64,000 bases of DNA, taken from NCBI GenBank assembly GCA_964017195.1, contig OZ024898.1, positions 1,598,001-1,662,000 on the forward strand, given 5' to 3'. Source of the DNA: Siderastrea radians (lineage: Eukaryota; Cnidaria; Anthozoa; Scleractinia; Rhizangiidae). Each line of letters begins with the position of its first letter. Position 1 is the first letter of the stretch. This document shows positions 12,293 to 25,600 of the stretch, piece after piece. The notes below the pieces were generated by a model. That model searched no databases. It was not told the origin of the DNA and saw only the letters and a program-made list of their open reading frames with translations. Position numbers and translations under genes: made by a program.

Positions 12293-13249
12293 TTATATAG
12301 CGCTGTTTCTATAGGGTATCCAACAGCACTTTACAATATTTAAATTAAATAATAGAATTGACAATATTTACAATTAAACAAAATAATAATAATAATAATA
12401 ATTGCCTTCTACCAGTATTCTTTTGAACTTTTTCTTTCCATTTATAGATATTAGATGTTTTTTTGTCAAGTACTTCAGTACTCTATTACAATCGTTTTGC
12501 TAAAGAAGCTTAAGCCTTTAAAGAAACCTCTTTTTCAAAAGCGACGATGGTCGTGCGATTTCCTGCCAAGAAAAACGCCAGTTGCCCAAAAGCACCGCGC
12601 CATTTCCCGCCAAGAAAAGATGGCATTCTCTACCCCCCGTCGGGTTGTCTTGGGACTCCCCTCCCCCTCCCGCAGAGTCTGTGCGGACGTACGTACGTAC
12701 AGACGGTCACGTGACTATTACGTCACAACCAAAATTTCTCGAAAAAGGTTACCAAATTTGCTTCGCAATGGAGCTCCGCTGGTGGGGGCTCCGCTATTAA
12801 TCACGTTTTTTGTGAAACGTTGGAACCTTTTTGCAGATCAAAATGTGGTTATAATTCAAGCCACTGGAGGTCATATTTCAGGTTGTGACAGAGAGGGGAC
12901 TCGAGATAGCGACGGATTTGAGATAACCCGAGAGGGGAGATAGCGAGGGGTGTACAGCATAGGCCCGGGTGGAAATAGATAAGGTAAACGTTTTGTATCC
13001 AAATAAACTACAAGAGGAATCTTACTAATTAATACTCTTCTAATGTGTCAACTAAAACGTTTGTTAAAAAGGAAGCCCAAAATTATAAACCTGTCTTTTT
13101 TGCCTTTTTTTCTCTGTTTGGTTTTATAGTCTAGTATTATAAATTGACACATCTTTGTAAGGTGCATAAGCAAAAAGTGAAGGATGACCGCCTTTGCGTA
13201 CGTTTACAATACCACTGTCCTTCCTGAAAACATCGAGTGAAAATTAAGG

Positions 13250-16200
13250 TTATGCACACTGTCCAATTTTATTCACAAAATGTTGTCTTCTTCTTCTATT
13301 CCAGCAAACTTCTCCAATCAGCGTCATAAATGCTACAATCAGTCCACCAACCAGTACCATAAAAACACCAAGCATACTCGTCAGGCTAATCTGTTTCTGA
13401 GACAACGCTGAAATCAAATAAGGAAATATAATTGTTTACTGTACCATCTCTCTCAATATTAGTACTAAATCAAGATTATAACAAAAAGGAAGAAGGGATG
13501 AAGGAGAAAGAAAAAACTGTTATTCATTTTCCCAAAGACAAAGAATACAGTATGGCGTATGGGCGAAGCGACCAAAAACTTTCCTTTAGTACCCAAAAGT
13601 AAGTAGACTACTTTTGAGCGAGTCCGACCGTTATTTTTAAAACATCGCTTTCGCGAGCCTTAAATCGCCAAAATAAGCACTGAAACACAAATCAAAACAC
13701 CATGGCAGCAATTTTATGAGTTTTTAATTCATTTTCCTCAGTTTTAAAAGGCCTAAATTTTGACTTTAGTTTTGCTAATTTGATAAACGAATACGGCCAT
13801 TATAAATGCACAGCCCACCACACAAACAGAGGATAGTAGTAGTAGTAGTAGTAGTAGTAGACTTTATTTAAGTGTCAAGGTGTTTAGCTTTTAACAAACT
13901 AATTGGGGACACTAATAAAGTACTAGAAAATAAGATAAAAGGGAAAAAAAATGGATATTTACATATATAGATAGATAAAAGGTAAGGTACAATAAAGCGA
14001 GAAATTGAAATATAATTCTGTAGAAGAGAGGACTAGTGTAAGCTAACTAATAAGTAGATTGAAATTGGTAAGCCCGTGCAGTCACTTTTTTCCTCATTTT
14101 TCCCTGTACCCGCCTCAATTAACGGTATCGCTAACTGTGGGTTTGCCTGAGCTCATATTCAACTAAGGCTGCATAAACATTTCATTGTAACAAGCAAGTC
14201 GCACTAAAAAAGCCGTGAAAATGCTTTTCATGGAAATATGTTTCTAACTTTCAGCTTTTAATATTTTGCCCAATAACTTCCAGTCAATTTGTTGTACGTC
14301 TGTTCATAGCCAGGTCGGCACTGTGCCTTAACCCATCCCTTGCCCATCAATTAATGCACGACTGATGCCCATCATGCAATGATTGTTGTTCAGACTTGTT
14401 CTGTAGGCTAAGTATATAAATATTACCCGTTCCGCTTTGGTCAGCGCATCCATGGGATTTTTTCCACCATTTTCGCTTTATTCGTTCAAGAAACTGGTTT
14501 TCCTGAAGACGTAGAATGGCAAGTGTGAAGTCCATCGTGTGGGGATCGTCTGCTTGTAGAGCAAATGAAAGTCCTTTAGCCGTGCTCATACCTGGAACTA
14601 ACAAAAAAAAAAGATTTGCAGGCTTTTACCTTTTTACTTCTGTTACTTTTAACAGCCAAAGATATAAACAAGGAATAGTTAAAAATGCAGTGTAAAATAT
14701 TGGAAATGCTGTTTAAGAGCTTTCCTTTGAATGGCCACACATAACAATTTCACCTACAAAGCCAAAAGTAAGCCAGGTTTTACTTGAGTTAGGCACCTGA
14801 AAGGGGTAGCTTGTTTCGTTTGCGGAAGTGTTCAAAAGGATTAAACAAAACGCTTTAGGATTAAGGTGCCTGGCCGTTATCATATTCAGGGGTGTACTAT
14901 CTGTCCTCTAAGTTTCGTTGTCATAGTTTTGATATTCGTTGAGGTAAGGAGGGGGGGAGGGGAGGGGAATCCGCTCCTCCCGGTCCTGGGTATTTCCCCT
15001 GAACTCCTCTCGTTACCTCAAGTTACCTATCGTTAAGTATAAATAAAATGTAAATCCCCTTAACCCTCCAAGTTACCTATGGATAGATCACAAGGTGGCA
15101 GATTGGACACATATTTGAGAGCGAGCCCGTCGTGAATGAAAGTAAAATCGTCTCTTTCTCTGACCCATTGAACACCCTGAGAAAAGTTTTGAGCAAAGGT
15201 TCCTCCAGCTTGCATTCTGTGCCAGATCTTTTCGTGTGTTTCATATTCACTTGTCTTGAACATCTCATAAACAGCTGCAGATTCAACTACTCCAACTTGA
15301 TACGAGGACTTTGCAAGATCTTCAAGGTTATTGATGGGTTGCTGTACATTTTTCACCGTTAAGAAAGCTGCTAGATTGGCGGTGTATGTTGAGACCCAGA
15401 TAAGAATGCAAAACCAGTAGCATCCAGCGAGAATACGACCTGAAGTAACAATCAGTGAATCATAAGCACAACCAAGATGTTTAGGTTACAAAGAATGTTG
15501 TTATACCTCTTAGCCCAAACGCCGTTTTTGACTTGACGACACCGTGCTGCAGGTTTTTCAAGCAGGCTAACTCCACGGGGCAAACAAACCTATCTATACT
15601 CAAATTGGAATAACTTTGGACTCGCAGGTGATCAGATCGTGCACCTTAAAACGACAGAAAAACTTATTAAATAAGTGTACTGTTCGTTATGGCCGTCTCA
15701 CCCAAACACCAGGGAGTTTACGCAATTACGTCGGCTAGGGCAACGAGAACGTCAAAATATAATAGGTTTTATTGAGCAAAACAGTGGCTGTGCACGTGCG
15801 TTATATAATCTGGTGCATTTATTTGTCGTGCTCTGCAAAATAAAATAATGAATGGCGGAAAAGTTAAACGAGTTGGAATAATAATATTAATCGAAGTTGA
15901 ACGAGTTGGAATAATCGAAACGTAGCATTATTAAGGAAGTGAAAACAGATTGATTGCTCTAAGTCCCTACTGTACTTTAACTATAGCCAATCTTCGTCAC
16001 GTGTGTCCAGTATTTTTGACGATTTAAGTAATATCTTCTTGTCATACTATAGTTTAGTTTTTACACACAAAAGAGATCTACCTCCTGACAAAAGCTTCAA
16101 CCAGATGACGTGGTCGGTATTTAGCTTATATATTCAGTTGTTGGTAATCTAATGTTTGTTCGCGAGGGTGACAGGATCAAATGAACCACGTTGTCTGGGT

Positions 16201-17070
16201 TTTTTCTACGCCTCTCAGTGAATGACGACCGAAACTCGAATTTAAAGTACAGGATAAAAATAATCCTTGACAAATCTTGGGAAATTAAAAATCATAAATG
16301 AAATAACTCGATATTCCCATAATTGCCCTCCCCTTCAGTGACGAATTACGAAATGCAATTGTCAACTAACCTGACAAGTTCCTGGGTGTATTATCACCTC
16401 CTTGTTGCAGCATGCAAGCCAAAGAAAACCACACACTGTTGAAAAAGGTAAACTCCTCCGAGGTTCCTCGACCATCATCGTCTTTGTAACCATACGGGCT
16501 GAAATAGTTTATAACAAACACGGCAACAGAGATGATGGCCAGAGCAGCCAGAGTGCAAAACCAGACGTGATTGTGAAAAGGATGCATAAATTGAAGAAAA
16601 TGGTCACTTTGTTTGGATGACGTCTTCTTCAGTAGAATATCTTCAGTGTAGTACATGTAAGGGACTGTGAAGTCGACCACTTTCTCCCGAGCTTCGGTTA
16701 CCGTCAAAGAAGCAATGGCGATGTCAGCGCGCTTCAGGATAAAGACATAGAACTTAGACAGATGTTCAGTGTATATTCATACTACGAGAATTCATACGCG
16801 GAGACTCAAGGAATGCCACTTGGCCAAAACCCCAGCTACATGGGCAAAAATCAAAAGAACATAAGGATTTTTACTAACCTCGTTCACTAATTCGCCAATC
16901 ATTCCATTCCAGGTTCCGTTTTCCGTTTCAGCGCCGAACAACCCGTCCGGGGAGGGATAGATCTCATATGTAAACTTGAGCATTATTGCCAGTTCATTCA
17001 ACAGATCGATGGAGTATCCTTCATATGGAAAGGTACCATCATCCTGCTTTGTCATTACAAAAGGCTTACT
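13250..17070 (-). CDS. Gene B exons 10-14: ligand-binding and channel domains
   Basis: Exon 10 gives S1 (SKPFVM, then YEGYSIDLLNELA and LFGAETENGTWNGM). Exon 11 begins RADIAIASLTVTEAREKVV: T472 and R477 occupy the positions that hold the agonist alpha-carboxylate throughout the family, while the usual proline before LT is serine. The same exon has M1 (WFCTLAALAIISVAVFVI) and the pore loop (NSVWFSLACMLQQGGD). Exon 12 has M3 (STYTANLAAFLTV) and the S2 site GVVESAAV, where AMPA receptors have a Ser-Thr pair; D686 in FIHDG aligns with the acidic residue that binds the ligand amino group. Exon 13 ends S2, exon 14 is M4 (MLGVFMVLVGGLIVAFM) plus a basic tail ending QCA. Confidence 0.9.
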
Positions 17071-19564
17071 CTGTGTCCATGTTGGAAAAAAAAAGGGTAA
17101 AAGAAATTCATTGACAATGAAAGCTAATAAGTCTATTTACATCCTCACCCAAAACCGTGTCGTACATGTCAAGTTCAATTCTATTTCACGAAAGAATGGT
17201 TTTCTCATTACGTCAACACTTGTGTCATAAGAATTTCGTTCCAACAACGATGCAAAATTACCATCAAAAGAAATATATCCACCAGCTACCTGGGAGACTT
17301 TTCTGTAGGAGGATTTCAGCTGTTAATCCCAGCCCCCCCCAGAAAAAAGCAGGTCATCCCAAGTTTGAGAATGTCAAACCTGGTTACACAGACCTGTACG
17401 CTGGTGGCCAAACGGACTCACATGTTGACGCAAAATGTGCAAAACCTTACTTCAAAGTAGCCTTGGTGGCTAACGAAACAAAACAACAATGAGAACAAAC
17501 TTGTGTCGATTTTTGTTAGGTGGCCAGACGATGCTCGCGAATTCGAACTGATCAAAAGTTAGTGCAGGTCATCACAAGTATATACACGCCACACTGTGTC
17601 ACGAGTAGACGTCGGATGAAACTAATTTTATGTTCACTTGCGACCCTGTTTGGCCAGGGCATTAACCTAGTAAAGGCGTGATTTCTTATGACAAGAAGGT
17701 ATTTGCAACCAACTCCCCCTGTACCGTGGTGCATGGAGTTAGTACTTTGCTTGTACATCTAAGAGTTAAGAGTGTTACTTGAATATCTACTTAAGATTTT
17801 CACTTCATCTTGTGCTCCTTTACCTCAATAGCAACAGCTTTTAACTTCCTTCCTTCCAGAGTCCTCCCAGAAGATGAGATCTCTTTGTTCGGTAAGATAT
17901 TTTCAAACATCACTGTACCTTTGGTTGAGGTCCAATTTCCAATCTAAAAGATAATTATCAAATAAAATGTAATTTAAACAGCTTTAGGAGTTCTCAAAGG
18001 TTAACTGTTGATTCAAGTCCTTTAAATATTTGTCACCCACTTAAAGGAGAAGGTCACTCCAGGAAAAGTGTTTAAAAAAATTGGCAATCAAAAGGTAACA
18101 CTAAGTTAAGTCCGTGGTTTTAGCTTCTAAAGTACATCCGATCCCACTGAAATTCCTCTACAAAGAAGGCCAAAATTCAACATCGCGGGCGGCCAATTTG
18201 AGTCGTACTTAGCAGCCTGGCCGCTTGTCCATGACGTTGTTCCGTCCAACGCGGGGTTCTTCTTGGAGTTTGCCCTGTTTATGTTTATATCGGAGGAAGT
18301 AGCTGCGCTTATCGTTTTGAGCCAAAATGAGTCTGCGATGTCGCTGATGATGATAGTAATGAAGATAATGAAATGAACGAGTGGTTGGAGAGCAAATTCT
18401 GGTGTTCTTGCCAAATATGTGAAGCAATATTAACTCCAAAAGAGTGTATTTGCTGTGTTGGCACCCGGAATAGGAAAACAAGATGGAAGGTACATGTACC
18501 CTTCCTGGCACTACGTAATCGTATTTAATTTTTGGATACAAATTATTTTAACGCCTGTAAATCGCTTTATAAATTAAATTAAAACAGTTTGCTCAAATCG
18601 AGCCTCAATTTGGTTTCAACCTGTTTTGTCTACTTTTATTTTACTGCCTGGTGGTGCAATATGCAGGGATTTCTTGCATCTCAGAACATGACGATGAACA
18701 GAACATGAACATAACATGAACATTTGTAACAGTACTAACCTCGAACAAGCTATAGGTTATACCAGCTGTGTTTAGGTTTCCCGCCAGGCCCACGATGTGG
18801 AATTTTAGCCTTCTTTGGAGACGAATTTCAGTGGGTTCGTATGCACTTTAGAAGGTAAAAACCACGGTTGGTAATTCAACTTAGTGTTATCTTTTTATTG
18901 GCGATTTAAAAAAAAAAACAGTTTCTGGAGTGACCTCCTTCTTTGACTATAACGAAGTACTTAAAAATAAGCAAATAATTTGTTTTGGAACCCTTGAAAC
19001 AGGTTATCTAAGGTACAATTTTCAGTGGAACGTTAAAGAAAAAATTCTGATTCCCAAATAACAACAGTGGAACCCATTACCATCCGCACGTTTCACACAC
19101 GCTATTCGCACTTTTATTTGAAACTGATTGCAATAAGTTTCTCAAACAAGAATATCTCAAAAAACCTGCACGTTGCAAAGCCGTTTTACTATTACGTGAA
19201 ACAATTAACACCAGAATTTCAAGGATGGTCCACAAATTAAATGAGCAAGTTGCGGATGAGCCCGGCCATTTTACTGGCCTTGATATGTGGCACACTACCC
19301 TCATGTGTTCAGTAAAATCAGTAAAAGCGTGCTATATGGTAATACACTAAGCTAATTACCCTTGTAAATGAGTCGTTGCGAAGGTTTAAAATGTCTAGAT
19401 GTATCCCTTTTCGATTCCCATGCTCATTGAACTGGACCGGCCCTGTTAAACCATCCAAAGTCACCTATTGAAGAGATAAATGACGAGTGGGTGTAAGCTG
19501 GTTTCTTTAGTGATATCTAGATAACATTGATCAAAAGGGTATGTTAAATACTGAAAACATCATT

Positions 19565-19637
<73 letters not shown>

Positions 19638-22600
19638 ACATCATCAAAAACATTTATGAATAGAAAAAAGTACACGAAAGAAAGAAACTGACAGCGTTAA
19701 AGATATACTATGAAGGTATATCAAACCTTTTACCTTCTTTAAACAAGTAAAGACGGCATCCCTATCGTTTGGACCAATGGCAGATCCGTTAATTATTGAA
19801 CACGGTTCCTTGTTTAACGCTTGTTTGATAACTCGAACAGAGTCGTAAGTAAGTGCCAGGAGATCCTAGGAAAATAAAGTTTGGCTATGTTTCAACCGAA
19901 ACTATAAATAGCTAACTTTCTCTCCTCCCCCCCTCTCCTTCTTCTCCTCCTTGAATTGGTAGCAAGGCGTCAAGACGCCAGCAGTGCAATTATGTAGCTA
20001 ATTTAAACTTATTCAGACCGGGTTATTTTTTGTTCGTCATGATCAGGGACCAGGGATTGGATTCCGTCCCCCTCCTTTACTCGGAAGTATTGAAGCTTTG
20101 ACAACGAAACTTGAAGTGTGTATAGGACGTCCAAACTGTTTCCTTTCGAGGTCCACAACATAAAGCCAATGACGTTTTTTTGACGTTACAAGACGTGGCA
20201 ATTACGTCGTTAGTTCCGAACGGCAACCATCTTGGATTTGCCATCTTGAATTTCTTGATCTCTCTAAAAGTTCCGAAAACCACCATGATTGCCCAGAAGG
20301 TATTCAAAAGCGATGAAAGAACAAGAAAATAATCCGTTAAAAGTAAACAATTCTGAATTCTGAGAAAAATGCCTATCGTTTCTATAGTGATGTTAAATTT
20401 TATGACGTCATACCAAATTGTTCCCAGACAAATCTTAGGAAACTTCGCAAAGAAAGGTGGCTTTTACTTTCATATAGAGGAAGACATTAACTTCCAAATC
20501 CCGTGCGTGCAATTTCTACCAACATGCGGAATCGAAAGATATCACATACCTTCGTAGTATCGTTAGCTGCTTGTCCAGTTGCATTTTTAAGCTCAACTGA
20601 AGCCATTTTTTTAAGAAACGGAAGCTTCATCGCTAAAACTTTATTGACTGGATGGCATTTTAAGCTAGTTGGCACCTGAGAAAGGAATAGGCGAAAGCTT
20701 TAAGCCAAAGCTTTTAACTTTTACCATTTACAGAATTTACTATTGTACATGCTCGGATAGAAAAAATCCTTTATGACCCAATCTGGAGAAAGAGAGAGCG
20801 CACGTATATTTTGTTACACAAAATATCAAGTATGAAAACGGAGAAGCGATTCATTGTGCTCTTGACTGTCAAAAATGGTTCCAGACCAAGTCTTGTTCCG
20901 TTTTAGAGTGGCCTATGCTCCCCCTGCAAAAAAAGCCATGGTTGAAACCCACTCAATAAAGGAATGATACACATCGTTTACTCGTGCAAAAATATGCGGT
21001 TCGTAGTGCTTTTTTAACGGTCTGGACCCAATTTTCCTCTATTGTAAATGCACCTTATTACACACTTCTTTACCACAGCATCATATTGTCGATAACTTAA
21101 GGCGTACCTGGCCCTGGAGTATCCATTTAATGTCTTTACTGCTTCGACAAGGTTTCTGTAGAAAACAAAAACAATGAAAAAACAAACAAGCAAAATGAAA
21201 AAGAAAGCCCAAAACACCATCGCCCTACCGCCCTCATATCTTATTGAGTAAATTGTAATTTGTTTGTGATCGAAAGGAACTGAGGGAAGAATGACAAAGG
21301 TTTAAGGGCGGCGGGAAATCAAATATTCCTGTATCCCTGCCGTGGTACACCGAAGGGGGTGGGGTCCATGGCGCTGCTGCCTGTAACGTCATCCAAAATG
21401 GTGACCAAGATGCCGCCATCTTAGATTTTACTCAAAATTTAAAATTATCAAAGGACAGCGGAAAATGAAAATTTTTTTACTGTAGACATGTAAAATATGA
21501 CAAAAATTAAACTATTTGCCGCTTTTGTGTCACTGAAAATAGGTGACAAACACGCATTTTCTTTATCAAGAATAGCCTGAGCACATGTTACTTATAACGT
21601 CATACCTCGTAACCATAGCAACAGATTCTCACCAAATTTTTGCTTAAGTGTGTCTAAGGGATATGCATCCAAATACTGAAAACGATAAAAAATCCTCTTA
21701 TGGGGAAAGGGGGTGGCATCCCCCTTTGTACGCCCGAGGGTTAACCCTTCAGTCTGATGGTATATTCTACACTTGCACACTTTAGAAAGGGGCCAACCTT
21801 GTACGAAAAATAGAAACTCGGGATGTCGTGGATGTCATACCATAGAATAGTTGAACAAAAAGAAAATATAAAAAAGATACATTTCCTAATTACCTGTTGT
21901 AGCATTAGCTCAATGTTTTCCTTGTTGCTGTAAAGTAAAACGACATCAGGTTCAAGCTCGTCTATGTCATCCATTGCTCTTGATATTGGGCCTATCTGAT
22001 CTTCGTCTTCTTTCTGCTCAGAAAGCTGAACTAGATTCACTTTGAGCTGTGACTTCTTGGAAATGGCGTAAAAATACCCAGCTTCGTGCAAACGGACCTC
22101 TACAAAAAACATACAACAGTACATGGGCATTTTTATATCAACAAAGTTTCACAATTGCTGGTTTGCAAGTAACGTCATGAAATTCTAAAATCAAAACTCG
22201 CTAGGCCTGCTAAATTTTCATCGTCTTCAGGTGTAAGAACACCTAAAAATATATCTTTTTACAAGTTTCCAGCTCGGTACCATCCTTTCTCTTTAAAATA
22301 CATCATTTTGAATTTTCGAAATTGCGTCCAGTACGTGACATCAAGATGGCGCCGTGACAAAGCTGTCTCGTTTGAAAAAGGTCTTTTCTCATGATTTTTG
22401 GCAGTTTGAACACTTCAAGTATTAGGAGACGTGCTTATGTTTATGTATACTAGCTCACGAGGGAAAAAGCAAAAGCAAAAGTGAGTTCCAGATGTTTTCA
22501 TTGATTTCCGGCCGCCATGTTGGTGTTCCTCGGAAGGACACCAATAAGGCGTCTGCATACTGAGCACGATAAATTAGAGTGAAACGTTTCGGCAAATAAC

Positions 22601-25600
22601 TTTAGAACGGTGTACCGCACACACCTGAGACTTGGAGAAGTTGTTTATTTATTAATCTTTTTCAATATTTGAAATTCTTAGCTTCTGTTATTGAATGGTT
22701 TCGAATTTATTTTTGATTGCGTGACAGTGAAAAACGGCAATATACTCGTGAATAATTACTCTTGAATGTTACGACCAATCATAAAATCCCCTTTGAAATA
22801 TTACACAGACAAAGACTGCATCCAGAATCTCTTGTCAGTGACAATCTCCCTTAACTGATGAACCAACTTTTGTGATTCTAAAGGGTAGAAAAACTACCTT
22901 GGAATGATAATATGGTAGATTAAAGAGCTATTTTCATCAAACAAATAAACAGACAATTTAAACAAGCGAATGAACGAACCCAAAAAAAAATAAACAAACG
23001 AACGAACAGCAAATAAACAAACAAACAAACAAACAAACAAAGAAGCAAGAAATTAAAACCAAGACAAATAAAGTACAATTTAAAATACAAAAGAAAAATG
23101 TCAACTATTTACCGTCGAATACCAATGCATATTTGTCCCAATGAAATTTGATGAGTATATCAAGAGTAGCATGCGCGTAATCTCTGTAATCCGCTGACAT
23201 TTGGACCACCTTATCACACTGATCGCACGGCCTGCTGTTTCCATGGAGACGGATGAGAGGAATGCCAGTTAATGAAGAAAGGGAGCATGCAGACACCATT
23301 TTGTGGCTTCCCTCGATAAGTGCAACAACGTTTTGTTGAAGAAACACTAAGTTGAAATAAAGATTATTAAAGATCTAGTGTTTCTGGTATCACCATTACA
23401 AAACCTCACATTACTAAGGGAAGGTACGTTTTTTCTTGGGGGGGGAGGGCTGGGGAATTTTGGTATTTTTTTCCCAAAAAAGTGTTGGCCCTCCCTTGCG
23501 TTTTAATAAAAAAAACTCCTGACCCCCCACCTTTAGGTAACTGACAAAAGTGCGACCCTCCCCTCACTACATGGTATGTTCCATGTTGTAGAAACCTCAG
23601 AACGTTTCGCTTGTGAAGGTAAAGTGTTTGAATATGAATATATCTCGATATTGAATGTGTGCGCGCTGAAACAAGGAAAATGCGAACAATCATCGTGAGA
23701 TATTTACGTTTTATAGCTGAAGTTTGAATATGGAAGTATTTGAGTATTATAAAAGTTTTGAACATAAAATATCTAAGGAAAAATACACGAGCTTCTTTCT
23801 CCGACTAGCCGGCATTGCTGTTGGTTATTTTAACAGAAAGGTTTATTTGTTTAGCATGCGAAATCTGCCTTTCAAAAACAAATATTTCCTACATTTCCGA
23901 CAAGGTAGAGCGCATTGTTGGATCTACTAGTAACTATTCAGAACTAAACGACTCAGGAGATCAGGCAGCGGATAGCCAACTGCAAGAAGCTGAAGAAACG
24001 ATACCTGAGTCAAGTACTTCTCGATACGGACGGAAAAGGACACGAGTTCATGGCATAATATACATGTAGAAATGTAACCTAGTACCTATAATAAAACACC
24101 ACATTAAATCAAAGTAGGTGAAAAGAAAAGCTTAATCTGTAAGAAAAAATGGAAAGCAACGTCACAAAAATTCGCATTAAAAAATTTTGGAAAAGATGTG
24201 TCACCCTCCCTTGAATAGCTCACATGAGGTATGGCCCTCCCCTTTTGGTGCTCACTTTCACTGATGACCCTCCCCGCTGAGGCCCCAGCCCTCCCCCCCC
24301 AAGAAAAACGTACCTTCCCTAATTCCTGTCATAAAAATTAGGAAGTTCAATGGCAAATGCTTTTTCGCATAGACTCCCAAAAACAGAGTTATACTGATGT
24401 TTTCAATTTTCGGCCTTGCTCGCAAATGGGTCTCTTTTGGAATTGTTGACTCTAATTTTATTCTTGCAGTAAAAACCAATTCCGTGGCTTTTATTGGTGC
24501 ACGCGTACGTGATAATCAGAATTTTTTTTTAAATTTATCTTACCTTCATTAAATGAGTTGATATTCTCCGATAAGTTAAAGGTTTTTAAGATAATTGAAA
24601 CGTTGTTCAAACTAGACGTGGCATTTAGGATGATGTCTATTGCATCATGATCTTCCAAATAGCCATTAATGACACCTGCAGAGAAGAGTGATAAAGAATG
24701 GGTTTTTGAGTTTTTAGGTATACAATTAAAAGTAAAAATAATCTTAAAATAATAAAAAAACAAAAGGAATACGTGAGCAATAGCTTATTTTGGCTAATCT
24801 CTCACTGCAGGTGTCCATTCAGTTGTTGTAAGATGTGATTTTAAACAGGTTTGAACAGTTTTAAAGTCCACTCTGATGTGATGTTGTCCGGCTGTAGAAG
24901 AAACCTGCGATAACTTTGCCACATTAAGAGAGAACACTTACACAACGAAATCTCCAGGAGATCTTTCAGGACCAGAAAGGGAAGCCAGTAAAGTCCAGAA
25001 ACTATCTCACGGTCATGTCAAAGATTACTGGTTTCATCTTTGGTCAAAGATTAAGCTCTACGCTTAAAAATGGGCAACCTATATGAAGGCACGTCTGGTG
25101 GCACGCTAAGACGAGGGCCACAAAAATAACTTATTTGGGCGAGGTCAACAAGACCGAGCAAAGCATATGGATCCCTGGGTGAAGCTTATGGCCACACCTT
25201 TACTCCATAAAGACCATGGTTAGTAAAGAGACGAAGGATGCTATTAATGTACCAGCTTGACAATAAGCTATCGTGTGACCACAAAAAAGACATCGATGTA
25301 TTTGCTACATAAAAATCCCGTAAAAGATAATAACGGTGATGCGATTGAGACCCCGTCCACATTAAAGCCCTTTCGAAAGCCTCAGTTTCAAGCGTTTTAG
25401 ATCGTTATCTACCTTAATTTAATAAAACCATAAATACGGCGTCAACGTTCTCAAAAGTCTTCTTACCCATTCAGACACAAATACCTTTTGAATTCGGTGG
25501 GTTTTCATGCGATCACACTAAGACTAAAACCAAGCGTTTACGTTTCCAAACTTATCCACTTTCGAACCCGCTTGTGGAATGCTTTCTTTTCATCTACGTT

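Larger units (their letters stand above)
10500..13249. other. 3' flank of gene B, homologous to 46500-48340
   Basis: Order-conserved blocks match the 3' flank of gene C: AACAGTTACCAGGCAACA at 10549, the CGAACTCTC block near 11380, the TATTTTTTAACAAC block near 11460, and TAGAT...GGTGGAAATAG near 12970. It shows that the duplication included at least 2 kb downstream of the stop codon. No coding potential that I trust; poly(A) site not identified. Confidence 0.6.

Noticed and set aside
12455..12943. 162-codon plus-strand frame downstream of gene B
   Set aside because: Low family resemblance, frame shared with an overlapping competitor, GC-rich repeat-like content (GGGAGTCC, CGTACGTACG); no homologue in the flank of gene C.
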